Source: Lytechinus pictus (lineage: Eukaryota; Echinodermata; Echinoidea; Temnopleuroida; Toxopneustidae). From it: DNA of 64,000 bases. The stretch lies in the NCBI RefSeq assembly GCF_037042905.1, contig NC_087246.1:36512001-36576000 (forward strand), read 5' to 3'. The position numbers and the translations under genes were made by a program. Of this stretch, positions 47,301-58,800 are shown in pieces; positions within the stretch are counted from its first letter, which is position 1, and each line of letters starts with the position of its first letter. The notes beneath the pieces were generated by a model that searched no databases, was not told the DNA's origin, and worked only from the letters and a program-made list of their open reading frames with translations.

Positions 47301-47360
47301 CACTATGTATACGACATGGATGGTGAATACTGTGACCGTTAAACTGATCCAGATCTTCAT
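41314..47360 (-). CDS. UGT-D: UDP-glycosyltransferase, five exons
   Basis: Complete GT1-family UDP-glycosyltransferase, 526 residues. Minus-strand exons in coding order: 47360-46497, 44988-44932, 44496-44331, 43741-43522, 41587-41314; GT-AG introns, phases 0,0,1,2. A signal peptide (about residues 1-22) precedes ANIVVSLLVPVPSSHARG with catalytic-type His37; the dyad partner is Asp148 (LIGDAFDSC). Exon 2 gives DFEIFVQGSGEHGFILFSL. Exons 3-4 give WMPQNDLVGHP...YHGGAKGILEAIYHA...FAEQE, so the donor DQ is Glu397-Gln398 as in UGT-C. Exon 5 gives the membrane segment and the tail KLKVE (KxKxx). It is the first gene of the minus-strand tandem. Introns 1, 3 and 4 each hold a MITE. An 18-bp block spanning the exon 4 acceptor is duplicated 73 bp upstream. 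Confidence 0.93.
42654..42906. mobile_element. hAT-like element in UGT-D intron 4
   Basis: CCAGTGACGGATCTAG plus a G run at the left is answered by CTATAGATCCGCCACCG at the right. A second AGTGGTGGGTCTACGGTGG copy in the middle (about 42788) suggests a nested or rearranged pair. No clean duplication. Confidence 0.5.
43064..43250. mobile_element. palindromic MITE, second copy of the TTTCATAAA family
   Basis: The left CAGGTGTTTCATAAATCTGTT and right AACACACACCTGG ends with inner TTACGCACGACTTTACGAACGACTG-type blocks relate it to 7004-7195. More decayed than that copy. Confidence 0.6.
43733..43845. repeat. local duplication across the UGT-D exon 4 acceptor
   Basis: TTGGGTGACCTAGAATTC occurs at 43733-43750, where it spans the exon 4 splice acceptor, and again at 43806-43823; both are followed by an AAGATATCTG block. 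This places a second, potentially usable CTAG/GTCACCC-type acceptor 73 bp upstream on the minus strand. Confidence 0.85.
43959..44225. mobile_element. MITE with internal direct repeats in UGT-D intron 3
   Basis: Inverted termini GGGCATTTTCACAGTAACTG / GTTACCGCGAAAATGCCC bound 267 bp. The left arm contains three tandem copies of a unit with ATCTCTAAAACAACA and GATGGGAGTTTGCTT; the right arm holds one inverted copy. No duplication seen. Confidence 0.78.
45829..46413. mobile_element. piggyBac-type MITE in UGT-D intron 1
   Basis: Termini AGGGATGGTCTGGGCTGAAA / TTTCAGCCCGGACCATCCCT bound 585 bp, flanked by TTAA (45825-45828 and 46414-46417). Subterminal blocks (TTCATCAAAATCGGAT, TTAAAGTTTAGCAATATTAT) are mirrored, as in the other TTAA-flanked elements here. 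Confidence 0.9.
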
Positions 47361-48151
47361 TGTGACTTCCTCGGCGTTACGGCGCCAGTTGAAGTAATCC
47401 TACTTCTCGATCAAGTGTCAAGTCTATTCAAGTAGTAGCACTCAGTGAATGTTTATTAGCATGATTAGGGAATGAGGGTCCATTAACTCGTTAAGACGCG
47501 ACATTTCACTGAGGGGGTAACCGTGAACTTCCTTTATTCGAAATGCACATCCTCGAAGGAGTTTTATATTCACAATTGCAGCCACAATAGCTCATTCACA
47601 GTGTTTATATCGTTGGAATGAATTCAAACCATCCTGATGGGTTTTGCCGATGATTAACAGCTAGGACCCCAGAATTATATTACACCATCGCAATTATGGC
47701 GTTTTAGGGCAGAAACAACAGAAACATTATCACTGCATTGTCATTCCCTCGATCTATCGGAGTTCCAAGACTATAGAGGACCCTTGTCACTCGGGATTGA
47801 CTGACATTGCAGACTGACTGACATTGACATCACATTGCATATACGAGATACTATACGGATCAATATCTTCTGGTACTTGTACTGGAATCTCATGTAGGTA
47901 TTCAAAGTGAATATAAAAAATAGGAACTGACAGCATGTGATATTTAAGTAACGCCAAAAAAGAGAACCCAACCATATCTTTGTCAGTCGTGTGTGTCAAT
48001 GGTTCCTTTATAGACACAATGAATAGACCATAAAGATCATGACTTTCCCCGGACTTCCCCTATTTTATAATGTTTATTGAGGCTGAACAGACAATGTGAA
48101 TAGTACAGTAAGAATGGTGGTTATCGCCGCATGCGCATGCAGCGGGCATGT
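47361..48151. other. 5' flank of UGT-D
   Basis: No clear core promoter. A local tandem (GACTGACATTG, twice) lies near 47795-47825. Otherwise unremarkable. Confidence 0.3.
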
Positions 48152-48344
48152 ACAAAAAATGACCTACAAATAGATATACTGTTGTTGACTATAATAGTCT
48201 GCAAACACAGACTCAAATTTGCCAGTGGACACATTAAACCCTCTAGACTCTAGAGGGTTTAATGTGTCCACTGGCAAATTTGAGTCTGTGTTTGCAGACT
48301 ATTATAGTCAACAACAGTATATCTATTTGTAGGTCATTTTTTGT
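48152..48344. repeat. perfect 193-bp palindrome
   Basis: Two 96-bp arms are exact inverse copies around a single central C at 48248; the arms begin ACAAAAAATGACCTAC and meet at CCCTCTAGA-C-TCTAGAGGG. No flanking duplication was found. With no spacer and no mismatch, it is either a very recent inverted duplication or foldback element, or an assembly artefact. Confidence 0.9.
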
Positions 48345-49639
48345 CTAGAGCAAAGACTAGGCTCCAAACTCAGCCACAAAATAAGAGTGAATCTATTGTC
48401 CACTATGCGAAAACCAATGGTCTATATGTCTGCAGATTAGTTGTTTACGATAGTTGTGAATACTGTAGAGAATTTCCAATTAAATGAGTTTGATTTATTT
48501 CATAGTTTTGAGTAGAAATACAAAAAAACTTGAATCCTCATCCCGGTGGTAAGTACATGAAATTGGCAATGTTGAATATTCATCACGAATGTTTAGAAGA
48601 TCACAACAAGCCAAATTAATACAACTGAAGAACATAATTTAGTTACAGTCGGAATAAGCTCTGACCCACTCCTTTCTTTTTGCCTTTTCGGGGCCTCTAT
48701 ATAATATTCGGGGGCTTTTGTTCCCGGGGAATCCTTACATGTGTATGTTTTTTTTTATGTTTGATTTTTTCAAATGACGGTTTGTTGTTATTTTGTCTAC
48801 CTTCCTTCTTTTATTCATTCTGTTTTTATCTTAAAGCATTCGAACTATGTAAATTCCGTTGATTTACTTTAATTGAATATATACCCCCGGGTATATACTA
48901 AAGCAACCAATGTAGGGAAATGCAGAAGTTGCGATTCCGATTCAGATCGAAATTCGAGACTCGTGCCCTTTGCCACGTCCGGGAGCGGATGGCAATATTT
49001 TTAACGTACCCTGGTAGGGGGCATAAGGTTAAATGTTCAGAGTCGGTGCTACAGGGGGAGAGGCAAGCGTCTTCCCATTGATTTCCAAGAAGTACGTGAA
49101 ACGAAAATTGGCATAAATTTGGTGAGCGAAGAAAGAAGAGTACCATTATTAAAGTGTATAGTGACCGTGATTAAATTGGGAAAAATTTGCGTCATCTTTA
49201 TGTCACCCCCCCCCCCCGTACATGTAGGTATCATATAAAACTCTGGCGCCGCCTCTCAAAATTGTCAAGATCATGATACGAGAAAGAATAACCGAGGACC
49301 AGGCCAGATAACATGAATATGAATTTGCCACCAAATGGTTGATACCATGGTTACAAGGCTCAACAGCCAATCAGACAAGGATTTCATAGAAGTTAACATT
49401 GGATGGAAAAGTTACCATTATAGCAGCTTTTAGTCCCAGGTAATTTTTCATAAACTCGGGGTAGACAAAAAATAAAAAGGCCGCCAAATAAGGACGATTT
49501 TCACCAAGTTTATAATAGGGGTCGTGGATTATCCAGCAAAATGAAATAATTAAAATAATGCGTGAGCAAAAAATATGCTTATATAGTGCTGTAATTACAA
49601 TATTTTTAAACCAAGAAACTATGACATTTCCATCACCAA
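48345..49639. other. intergenic, no gene recognised
   Basis: AT-rich with a C run at 49206-49218 and TCTGGCGCCGCC scraps. No exon supported on either strand. Confidence 0.35.
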
Positions 49640-50505
49640 TGGGCGTTTCATTAAGATGTTCGTAAATGATTGTATGCACGACATTACGCACGACTGGAAC
49701 ATGTTCTTAGGTGCTATCATAGGTATAGCATTTAGTAGAAGGCAGTGTCACCAGTCGTGCGTATACTCATTCGTAAAGGTCAAGTCCATCCCAGAAAAAT
49801 GTTGATTTGAATCAATAGAGAAAAATCTAACAAGCATAACGCTATACATTTCATCAAAATCGGATGTAAAATAAGAAAGTTATGACATTTTAAAGTTTCG
49901 CTTATTTTTCTCAAAACAGTTATATGCACAACTCAGTAATATGCAAATGAGAGAGTCGATGATGTCCATCACTCACTATTTCTTTTGTTTTTTATTGTTT
50001 GAATTATACAATATTTCAATTTTTACAGAATTTACAATAATGTAAAACTTGACTGAACCACAAAATGTTAAACAATGTTATTTCCACATGTTCAGGGAGA
50101 AATAAAACTTTGTTTCATAGGACAATGAGGAGAAAATTATATATTTCATAATAAAATACAAAAGAAATAGTAAATGATTGATGTAATAATCTTGAATATA
50201 ATTTTTGTACATGGATGCTTGAAATATGTTTTTTTATTTATATGTCAAAATGTACAAAACAAACTGTATTTGTTGAAAATGGAAATAAACGAAATGAAAT
50301 GTCATCAGTTCCCTCATTTTGCATGCCGATCGGGATGTGCATATGACTATTTTGTGAAATAAAGCAAAACTTTAATAAAATGTCATAACTTTCTTATTTT
50401 ACATCCGATTTTGATGAAATAATTAGTGACATGCTTGTGGGATTTCAGTTCTCTTTTCATTCAAATCAATGGCAGGCAAGTCCGCAAGACAGTTTATCAA
50501 ACATT
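49640..50505. mobile_element. piggyBac-type MITE nested in a smaller MITE
   Basis: The left GGGCGTTTCATTAAGATGTTCG arm of a TTTCATAAA-family MITE and its partner CAGTTTATCAAAC (about 50492-50504) are separated by a roughly 700-bp element of the AGGTCAAGTCC family (from about 49779). That inner element begins AGGTCAAGTCCATCCCAG and contains mirrored TTCATCAAAATCGGATGTAA blocks. The inner right terminus has decayed. Confidence 0.65.
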
Positions 50506-50702
50506 TTGTGTGTGTGTTTTTTTTTTTTTTTGGGGGGGGGGGATAGAGTATGATGAAAAACCCCACTACCAAAATTCAGTGAGAATCGGTCCACTCTAAA
50601 TTTCAACCAACATTCGGCATTTTTATTTATCCAGTGTGATGAAAATTTTGCCCATTGTAAAGTTATTGCTGCTTAATTTTTAACCTTACTGGACAACAAG
50701 CT

Positions 50703-50790
50703 TCCTGCATTGGGTAAAATACTGCCCAAATTGGTTGGACACATATACCCTCGTGCTGGTTAAAATTTTACCCACTATTTTTTACAGTGC
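50703..50790. repeat. dispersed repeat, copy 2
   Basis: Matches 286-395 in order: GGGTAAAATACTG, AATTGGTTGGACACATA, CCTCGTGCTGGTTAAA and TTACAGTG. Confidence 0.6.
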
Positions 50791-51179
50791 ATCCACGGCC
50801 GATTTGGATTTATTTTAAATCTTTGTAATTTAGAGTGATCCATGGGGGCTAATGCTATAGGTCACACGGCCACAAATATACGTATGCATGGTATAAGCAT
50901 CCACAGAATATACGTTATCCATATATATCACATTTCCGAATAATAGCTGTCATCTTTAAACCAAGCACTTTCTTTAAAAATGTTTCATATTGCAGATACT
51001 ACCGAAACAGATATTCATTGTAACTTTCTTGGTTATTGTTCTGTCATAATAGGACGGTGTCGAATTGAAAAAAAATGTTTTGCAAAAACCCTTAAAAAAA
51101 TGTTCATTACTAAGAAGAAACTAGCATGAACAAGGTAAAGGATGTCAACTTAGTTATAAAATATGTGTTGAGAAAAGGA

Positions 51180-51760
51180 TGAAAGCTCCTATTTCACACA
51201 AAAAATGGAGGGACATTGTTTCAAAACCAATTGTTACTTGGGAGAAATTTATATGATTCCTTTTAAATGTTCTTTATCAAGAACAGTGGCGGACCGTGAC
51301 CCGGAGGAGACAAGGCATTGGAGGGGCACAACATTGTTCACAAACAATACAATGCCCCTCCAGTCATTGTCTCCTCCGGGTGACCGGGTCATGGTCCGCC
51401 ACTGATCAAGAATATTTAGAAAATTCTTCATAACATCTTTGGTGTTAACAAGTATCTGAAAACTGTTGGTATATTAAATTCTGATTTGTGTTTCTTTTGT
51501 TGAAAACAGTCTGAAACTATTGCCCATTTATTTTGGGAATACCCATTCACTCGTCGATTTTTAGATGATTTTGAAAAATTCACTCTCAAAAGTGAAATAA
51601 TATATATAAAATAATTTTTTAGTGATTTTGTATTTGGTATACCAGGTGGAAACTATTTTTCGTTTAGTTTTGATATTTTACATGATAAATATGATATATT
51701 TTAAATGGTTATTTATCGTTTTCATCAATTCAAAGAAATTAAGATATCAGCATAAGATAG
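51180..51760 (+). mobile_element. L1/Tx1-like LINE ORF2 C-terminal remnant
   Basis: Read across frame breaks, the sequence gives IPFKCSL, then after the nested element KILHNIFGVNKYL, GILNSDLCFFC, ETIAHLFWEYPFTRRFLDDFEKF and YRFHQFKEIKIS. This is the C-terminal region of an L1/Tx1-type reverse transcriptase with its C..C..HLFW motif. Stops and frameshifts abound; it is a dead fragment. Confidence 0.7.
51284..51404. mobile_element. young hAT-type MITE in the LINE remnant
   Basis: A 121-bp near-palindrome, CAGTGGCGGACC...GGTCCGCCACTG, flanked by perfect 8-bp duplications ATCAAGAA (51276-51283 and 51405-51412). Confidence 0.9.
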
Positions 51761-52492
51761 AACGCGTTGTGAACACGCAAAAAATGAGTTTATTGTTCGT
51801 CTTAATGGGCCGAGGCACATCGAGCTTAATTATTATTTTTTCTTTACTTCTTTTGCTATACATGTATAATATCGTTTGTAATACTGTATATTATATGCAC
51901 TTTGCATTTGATTAATATGATTTGTGGAGAAATATTGAATAAGGACTTTCTTTGAAGAAAAAAAACCAATCTGCATGCATATCTGCAAACAGTCTGTATA
52001 TCTTCAAGCAGTCTTTAAATATATCAAAGCACATTATGGTAAACATTTATAAAACAAAGTGCTCTAGCTCTCAGACTTGAAGAAATGCGACCGGAGCAAG
52101 TTCTGATTCACGTGGGTTTATATGCGGATGAAGTGGCGTAACAGGCGGGGGGCAGGGTGGGGGCAAGCTGTCCCCCTAGCTGGCGGACTTTACCGGGAAA
52201 GTATTTTTTTTTAACGGGAAAAGAGAAAAGGGAGGGAGAAAAAGGGGGATGAAAATAAAATTTTTGCTCGCTCGCTCTTAATAAAAATAAAAAAAGACAA
52301 ATTCTGCCCGATATGTAATATCTGGCCCCCTCAAGAAAATTTTCGTCTCATTACACCATTAGTATACGCCTGTTATAAAAGTTTATCATAAAAAACAAAG
52401 AAACATAAGAAAAAAAATAATACAACATAAGCATAACGAGGTATTCAAAACAAAAAACAAAACTGTTATATGACCGGGAAATTTTTGGCTCT

Positions 52493-52526
<34 letters not shown>

Positions 52527-52874
52527 TGGTCACCGACGCGACCCCTGTTACGCAGTTACGCCGCGCGCGCTCATGACTGTTTTGGAATCTAGGAGCGAAA
52601 AAGGAAAAAGCCGAGGCTGGTGATCGCGGCCAAGGTTGATTAGTTTATATTGTCTTATTTTAAATTCATTGCACCAGCGCCCATGAACTGAAATACTGTG
52701 CCCCGAGTACCGGTAATTGTCATGAAGGAATACATCATCTAGCAACTGAAAAGGTGGGAACTGCCCGATAAAATTGAGGAAGATGTGCTCAATTTGACGA
52801 ACGAGAACTTGGACGGACCCCGGCTTGCGGTCGATCCCTGGGCCGCAGCAGACCCGGGAGAAAGGCTGACACAT
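51761..52874. other. intergenic upstream of the phosphoesterase gene
   Basis: Contains a degenerate CAGTGGCGTA-family element (about 52132-52365, GTGGCGTAACAGGC to CTCATTACACCATTAG) and a 31-base C run at 52495-52525. An in-frame stop at 52740-52742 bounds the first phosphoesterase exon on its 5' side. Confidence 0.45.
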
Positions 52875-55800
52875 ATGGGGGTCGGCTGCTCATTTGCCGC
52901 TGGAACTGTTCGACAAAAATCATTGTTGGATGATGAACAAGTTACGCGCTGGAGAGGACATGAACTGTACAGAAGTAAGTTCTACAATTTTTAGTTCTAC
53001 CTCCATCCACCATTTCCACTGCCGTACAGTTGGGGGGGGGGGGGGTTTGGGCCATCCGGCCATCGTCGGGCATGGCCACCAAAACTTAACTCAAATTGTT
53101 CGGTGCGCAGACTTGGGGCCTACCATCATAGCAATATATTTTTAAAACCCAGGATTACTGATTCCGTTCTAAATTTTGCGCTAGTTTATGCCATGACCAT
53201 GTTTGACCTGTTACGATACTGCAACAAATAACAATGAAGTAGTTTTTATTACAGGAAATATATTTAAATCGATCAACAGAATTAAAACAAAATATCTTAC
53301 ATCTCTTGAAGTGCCAGATGCACAATCCAAGGTTAAAATAGTATAGGCCCTATCCAAATAAAATCACAGTTGGTTGGCGAAGATTCTTTAAATTAAAGTT
53401 CACAATGATGGCGATGATGAAATCGATGTTGAAGCACGATGAATAACAAGAGTCACTGTAACGTATTGAAATGTCCGTGAAGACGATGTTGATGATGATT
53501 AACAGTCAATTTCAGCAATCCATGGGTTGAAAAGTGTTCATTAAAACAGCTTGACGATCTCGAGAACTGAGAATTTCTCTCTCACAGTTCATTGATGGCG
53601 TGCAAATAATTCCACAGAAGATAAATATTCCAGGTGGAAATAAACTCTGCTCTGAAATAAAGTCTGGCGTGAAACTCTGAGTTCTAATATGATGTGATGT
53701 GATATGATGATGTCCTTGAAGAAACTGCCAGCTTATATACAAATTATTCACTATTCTGGAAGCTTCTAGTATTGTCTACAAATAGAATATTCTCCTTTTT
53801 TCTGGAGCAATCAAATTCTAGAAGACTCTTGAATGACCTCAGTGAAATTAACAATTGTAAACAAAATAGATAATCCTATTGTTCATTTCCACTAACACTA
53901 AGTCTTTTGTCTACATTTATTCTATTGTTTGTAAATTCCAGAAATAACAAAGATTATTCAAAGATTACTCATGTGTAACAAAGCTGTACTGGAACATTCT
54001 TGATCATTGTATGCTATAAATATCCTTAAAGAGGAAATAACTAAATAAATGAATGTAATTGCTCTTACAATTTTACTTATATATAACAGACCCCCTCAAA
54101 ATTTTGCCAATTACCACTTTCTCCAGCCCTTCATCCTTTGCTGCGGCAGTGTTCTTTGCCGTTCATGTAACCAAGAGAAGAAACAATGGGAAGAATCATT
54201 ATTGATATTTTGTTCTTCATAGTGTTGTTTTGTTATTAATTGGCTGGATTGGTTTTATTTCTTTGCCGTTTATATTAATAAAGGAACAAGATTATCAATT
54301 ACCGGACATATTTCTGAAAAGTATCAAACCTGCTTTGTTCACCTCCCTGCTTCCCTTCTACATTTAGGTCCAGATTCTTCAAATCCTTCACTTGGTAGCA
54401 TCAGTCCTACTCGCCAACGTCTCACTGATGAAATCCAGGCTCTCTATACTTGTAACCAAGTGGAGGTAAATATTGATCATCAATTTGTGTGATGTTTTAT
54501 TAACCTACAACTTTCAATTTGGTAATTCAGTCTTTATTTGATTCTCCACTTCTCCAGTAGGCCTACTGTAGAAGCTGTTATTTTCACGGGGGTTTTAATT
54601 TCGTGAATTCAAGTCAATTCAATCATGGCTCATTTTGTATAAAATGGCTGAAATTAGCATGTTTACAATAAAATGTTCACAAGTCATACATGGGTAAATG
54701 CAACAATTACAATTTAAACATGTACATGCAAGGATTTGGGATGTACATAGATAATAAATAATGTTTAAAGAGCAAGTGTAAATAAGAATTCATTAAAATA
54801 TAATAAAATAGAATTTGAAAAATACTAAATTAAAAGATGATGAATATTATACAATTAAATATTCAAATAGTAGGCCTAATTGGATTTAAATGGAGACTAA
54901 AACAATGACAAAAATTTAAGTTGATTTCAAGGCTATGAGAGTAAAATTTATTCAGAATTTAGTAAATCTATGAAATATGGTATTGCACTTTATCTAAAAC
55001 GATCTGTTTAGCATTTTATCTGAGCAAAGTTTGGAACACTTCTTTATGAGATTGAGACATTTTTCCTTTTTGGAAGCCAGTTATTGAGGGTTTTGTACAA
55101 TATTAGAGATTTAGCAAACTCCATCCACAGATTTTTTTGTCTTCTTTCTAGACATTCTTATCCTCATTTTGTTAGTGCATTTTCATAGTCTATATAATCT
55201 GAACCAAGAATTATTTTAGAAACTCTTCTTTTTTAAAATATTTTTTCCAAGTCCTTTACTCGTTTAGCAGTTACATGTAGTGCTCCGTTGAATACTGGTA
55301 CACAATACTCCAATATTAGACGAATATATCCAATGTAAATTTGAACAAGGTCTGACATAGGGAGTTTATATTGTTTGACAAGTCTGAACATATACAATTT
55401 TTTGTTACACCTTTTGAAATTTGTTTATCCCATTTTAAGTTTGACTGAATATAAACACCAAGTATTTCAACAGTTTCTCTATATTGCAGAGAAGTGTCAC
55501 CAATATGCAATAGATTAGGTAATAGTGGGTTTTTAGAAAAAAATAACTCTGATTACATTACATTTATTCGGATTTGGTTTCACATATGATTATCAGATGA
55601 CCAGGCAACAAGTGCATTTAGATGACATTGTAATACAGTTCTAAGGAGTTTATATTGAAAGATTTTTAACTATAGTAAGATGATCAACATACATGTACAT
55701 GTATTTAAAGTGCAGTAAAGAATAAAGATTCATTCTGACATGCATCATTAAACATGATCAAAAATAATATCGGGCCTAATTTTGTGCCTTTAGGCACTCC

Positions 55801-58800
55801 AGCATGATTTGTAATATACGAAGATAATACGCCCTAATATTTCACAGATTGTGAACAATTATGTTTTGCATTCTACAGCACATTGCAGAAACAATTTTCT
55901 GTAATAATTTCTTTTTGTTAGATCAGTATTACTGGCATGATATTCTGATTTTTTTTTAATAATTTTTTTTCCAGATTTTTTACATGAAATCCTTTGCCCA
56001 AGAACGTCCGTCTGTCTGTCCATCCTTTAACTTTACCTTGTAAACGCGATAACTTCAGTTTGACTTAATCTAGGCTCATATAATTTAGTGTGTATGATAG
56101 TAGCTTGGATCCCAGGAAGCCTAGTGATTCTGAGGTCAAAAGGTCAAAGGTCAAGGTCACAGTGACATATTTTCATCTTACCCCTCTGCAGTCCTTGTAA
56201 ACGTGATAACTTCAGTTTAACTTAACCTAGGCTCATATGATTTGGTGTATATGATACTAGCATGGATCCCAGGAAGCCTATCGATTTTGAGGTCCAAAGG
56301 TCAAGGTCACACTTACATGTTATCATCTTACCCTTCTGTAGTCCTTGTAAACGCGATAACTTAACCTAGGCTCATATAATGTGGTTTGTAGGATACTAGC
56401 ATGGATCCCAGGAAGCCTATCGATTTTGAGGTCAAAAGGTGAAAGGTCTAGGTCACACTGACATGTTTTCATCTTACCCTTTTGAAGTCTTTGTAAACGC
56501 GATAACTTTAGTTTAATTTAACCTAGGCTGATAAAATTTGGTGTATACATGATACTAGCATAGATCCCAGGAAGCCTCTCAATTTTGAGGTCAAAAGGTC
56601 AAAGGCCAAGGTCGCACTGACATGTTTTCATCTTACTCTTTTGCAGACTTTGTTAACGTGATAACTTCAGTTTAACTTAACCTAGGCTCATATAATTTGG
56701 TGTGTATAATACTAGCATGGATCCCAGAAAGCCTCTCAATTTTGAGGTCAAAAGGTCAAAGGTCAAGGTCACACCGACATGTTATCTTCTTACCCTTCTG
56801 AAGTCCTTGTAAACGCGATAACTTTAGTTTAACTTAACCAAGGCTCATATATAATTTGGTGTGTGTGATACTAGCACAAATCCCAGGAAGTCTATTGATT
56901 TTGAGGTCAAAAGGTCAAGATCACAGTGACATGTTTTCATCTTACCCTTCTGAAGTCCTTGGTAACGTGATAACTTTAGTTGAACTTAACCTAGGCTCAT
57001 ATAATTTGGTGTGTATGATACTAGCATAGATCCCAGGAAGCCTATTGATTTTGAGGTCAGAAGGTCAAAGGTGAAGTCGCCACCTTCCACTTTTCTTGCT
57101 TGACTAATAACTCCATTTTCCGCATTACGGGCGGGCGTATTATGTGCTCGCCTTAACGACACTCTTGTTACTGCTTCTCAACGTCAAATGATAAAACTAT
57201 CATGCAGACTCACCTTGAAAAATCACTTTCGATTTCTTTACTATGCAAGGGCTTATAACCCCGATGGCCTTGGACTTCGTTGGTGACTTTATTATAGCAA
57301 CCCTTGGCTATTTTTCAGATTTTTTTTCAGAGGGGAATATCATGCCTGATATTACACATTTTGCCATTGGGATATTGTCATAAATTTTGGACCTGTCCAC
57401 CATGTAAAACACATTTTTAAGATCTATACTAGCCTACATTGTGCAGCACCAGGTATAATGTAATGTAACCTTTTCGAGGGGTGTTGCTGCTTTTATATTT
57501 TATAATGAATGAATGTGCATTTATTTTTCTTTGCAGGTGCTAACAATAATCCATTTTAATGATGTCTACAACATTGAATCTGGAGATGGGGTATGTGGTG
57601 GAGCTGCTAGGTTTGCTACAGTTGTCAAGGCTTATTCAGACTGCAACCCACTTGTGCTGTTTAGTGGGGACTGCCTGAATCCTTCTATCTGTAAGTAACA
57701 CTCGTATTAATTTTAAGACCCATCCAGACAAAATTTGCTAAACTATGTAAAGGTTTAATAAATGTTTTTTTTTATACTTTGGCAAGTACACATATATGGT
57801 CTAGTTGAACTATTTTATTATCAAAATATTTGTTAGCATCTACTACTGATTTATACTTAAGTTTTGCTATTTTTTTTCTTTTTCATGTCATCATGTTGAT
57901 AAAATTTCAGGATTTATATAATAAGAACCTCTACAAAGTTACAACAGCCATTCCATGTATTACTAGACACACTAGGCTTCAATTTCCAAGTTAAACCAAT
58001 CAATGAAGTATATTTATTTTTGGCTAGGTACATGTCCAAAAGGTATTAATATGATTTTTCACTGCCTTTCACCTACAAGTGATGGAGTTACACAATCCTA
58101 AAGAGATGTCAGATTTGCATAAAAAAGTATGTCTTTTTGTAACTTTTTTTATTGACACTTAAAAATGTGTACTGTGTTTAAATACATAATATTTCTATTC
58201 TGTCCAATCTGATAGCTATTTTCACTTATCACCTTTTTTTGCACTTTTTTTAAACCAGGCTTGACAATATTTCAAGTTAAAAACACCCTCGAAATGTGTC
58301 ACGCGAGTCACAAAAATACATGGATCCGTATTTTAGTTCGTAAACTATTATTAAGTAGTATTATTTCTAGTTGATAAAGTAAGGAGCATAAGGTCCTAAA
58401 TCAAACCAGCAAAGAAGATTGCCAACCCCTTCATTATGAAAAAACACCCTGAAGTGCTGTCATGCAAGTCAAATTAAGGTATTTTTAATTCACGCAAGTC
58501 ACACATCACAGAATGAGCAATTTTTTTGGGGGGAAAGAAAATGATCGGGACTTTTTTGGCAGATGTCAATTCTTTTGGCCTGAATTTTTACTCTTATTTA
58601 GAAAAAACATTGTTTAATACTATTAATAACTTAATTTTTGTGTAAGTAGATGTATCAGAGCTTGACTTTAGAATTCCTTTGTTTTAAAGAAAAATGGAAT
58701 GCAAATGACCATAAATGTTGTGTGTGAATGGTATTTGGCCCATTTTATTGAAGAACATATAGTCCGAAATAAAACTTTTCAAATGGCAATCCATTCAAAA

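Noticed and set aside
15905-47360. Shared-3'-exon UGT1-like locus with alternative first exons
   Set aside because: Each minus-strand UGT has its own complete set of five exons, so separate genes are the simpler reading.
55985-57175. CRISPR-like array of regular repeats
   Set aside because: Units of about 150 bp repeat in full with no unique spacers, in a eukaryotic intron.
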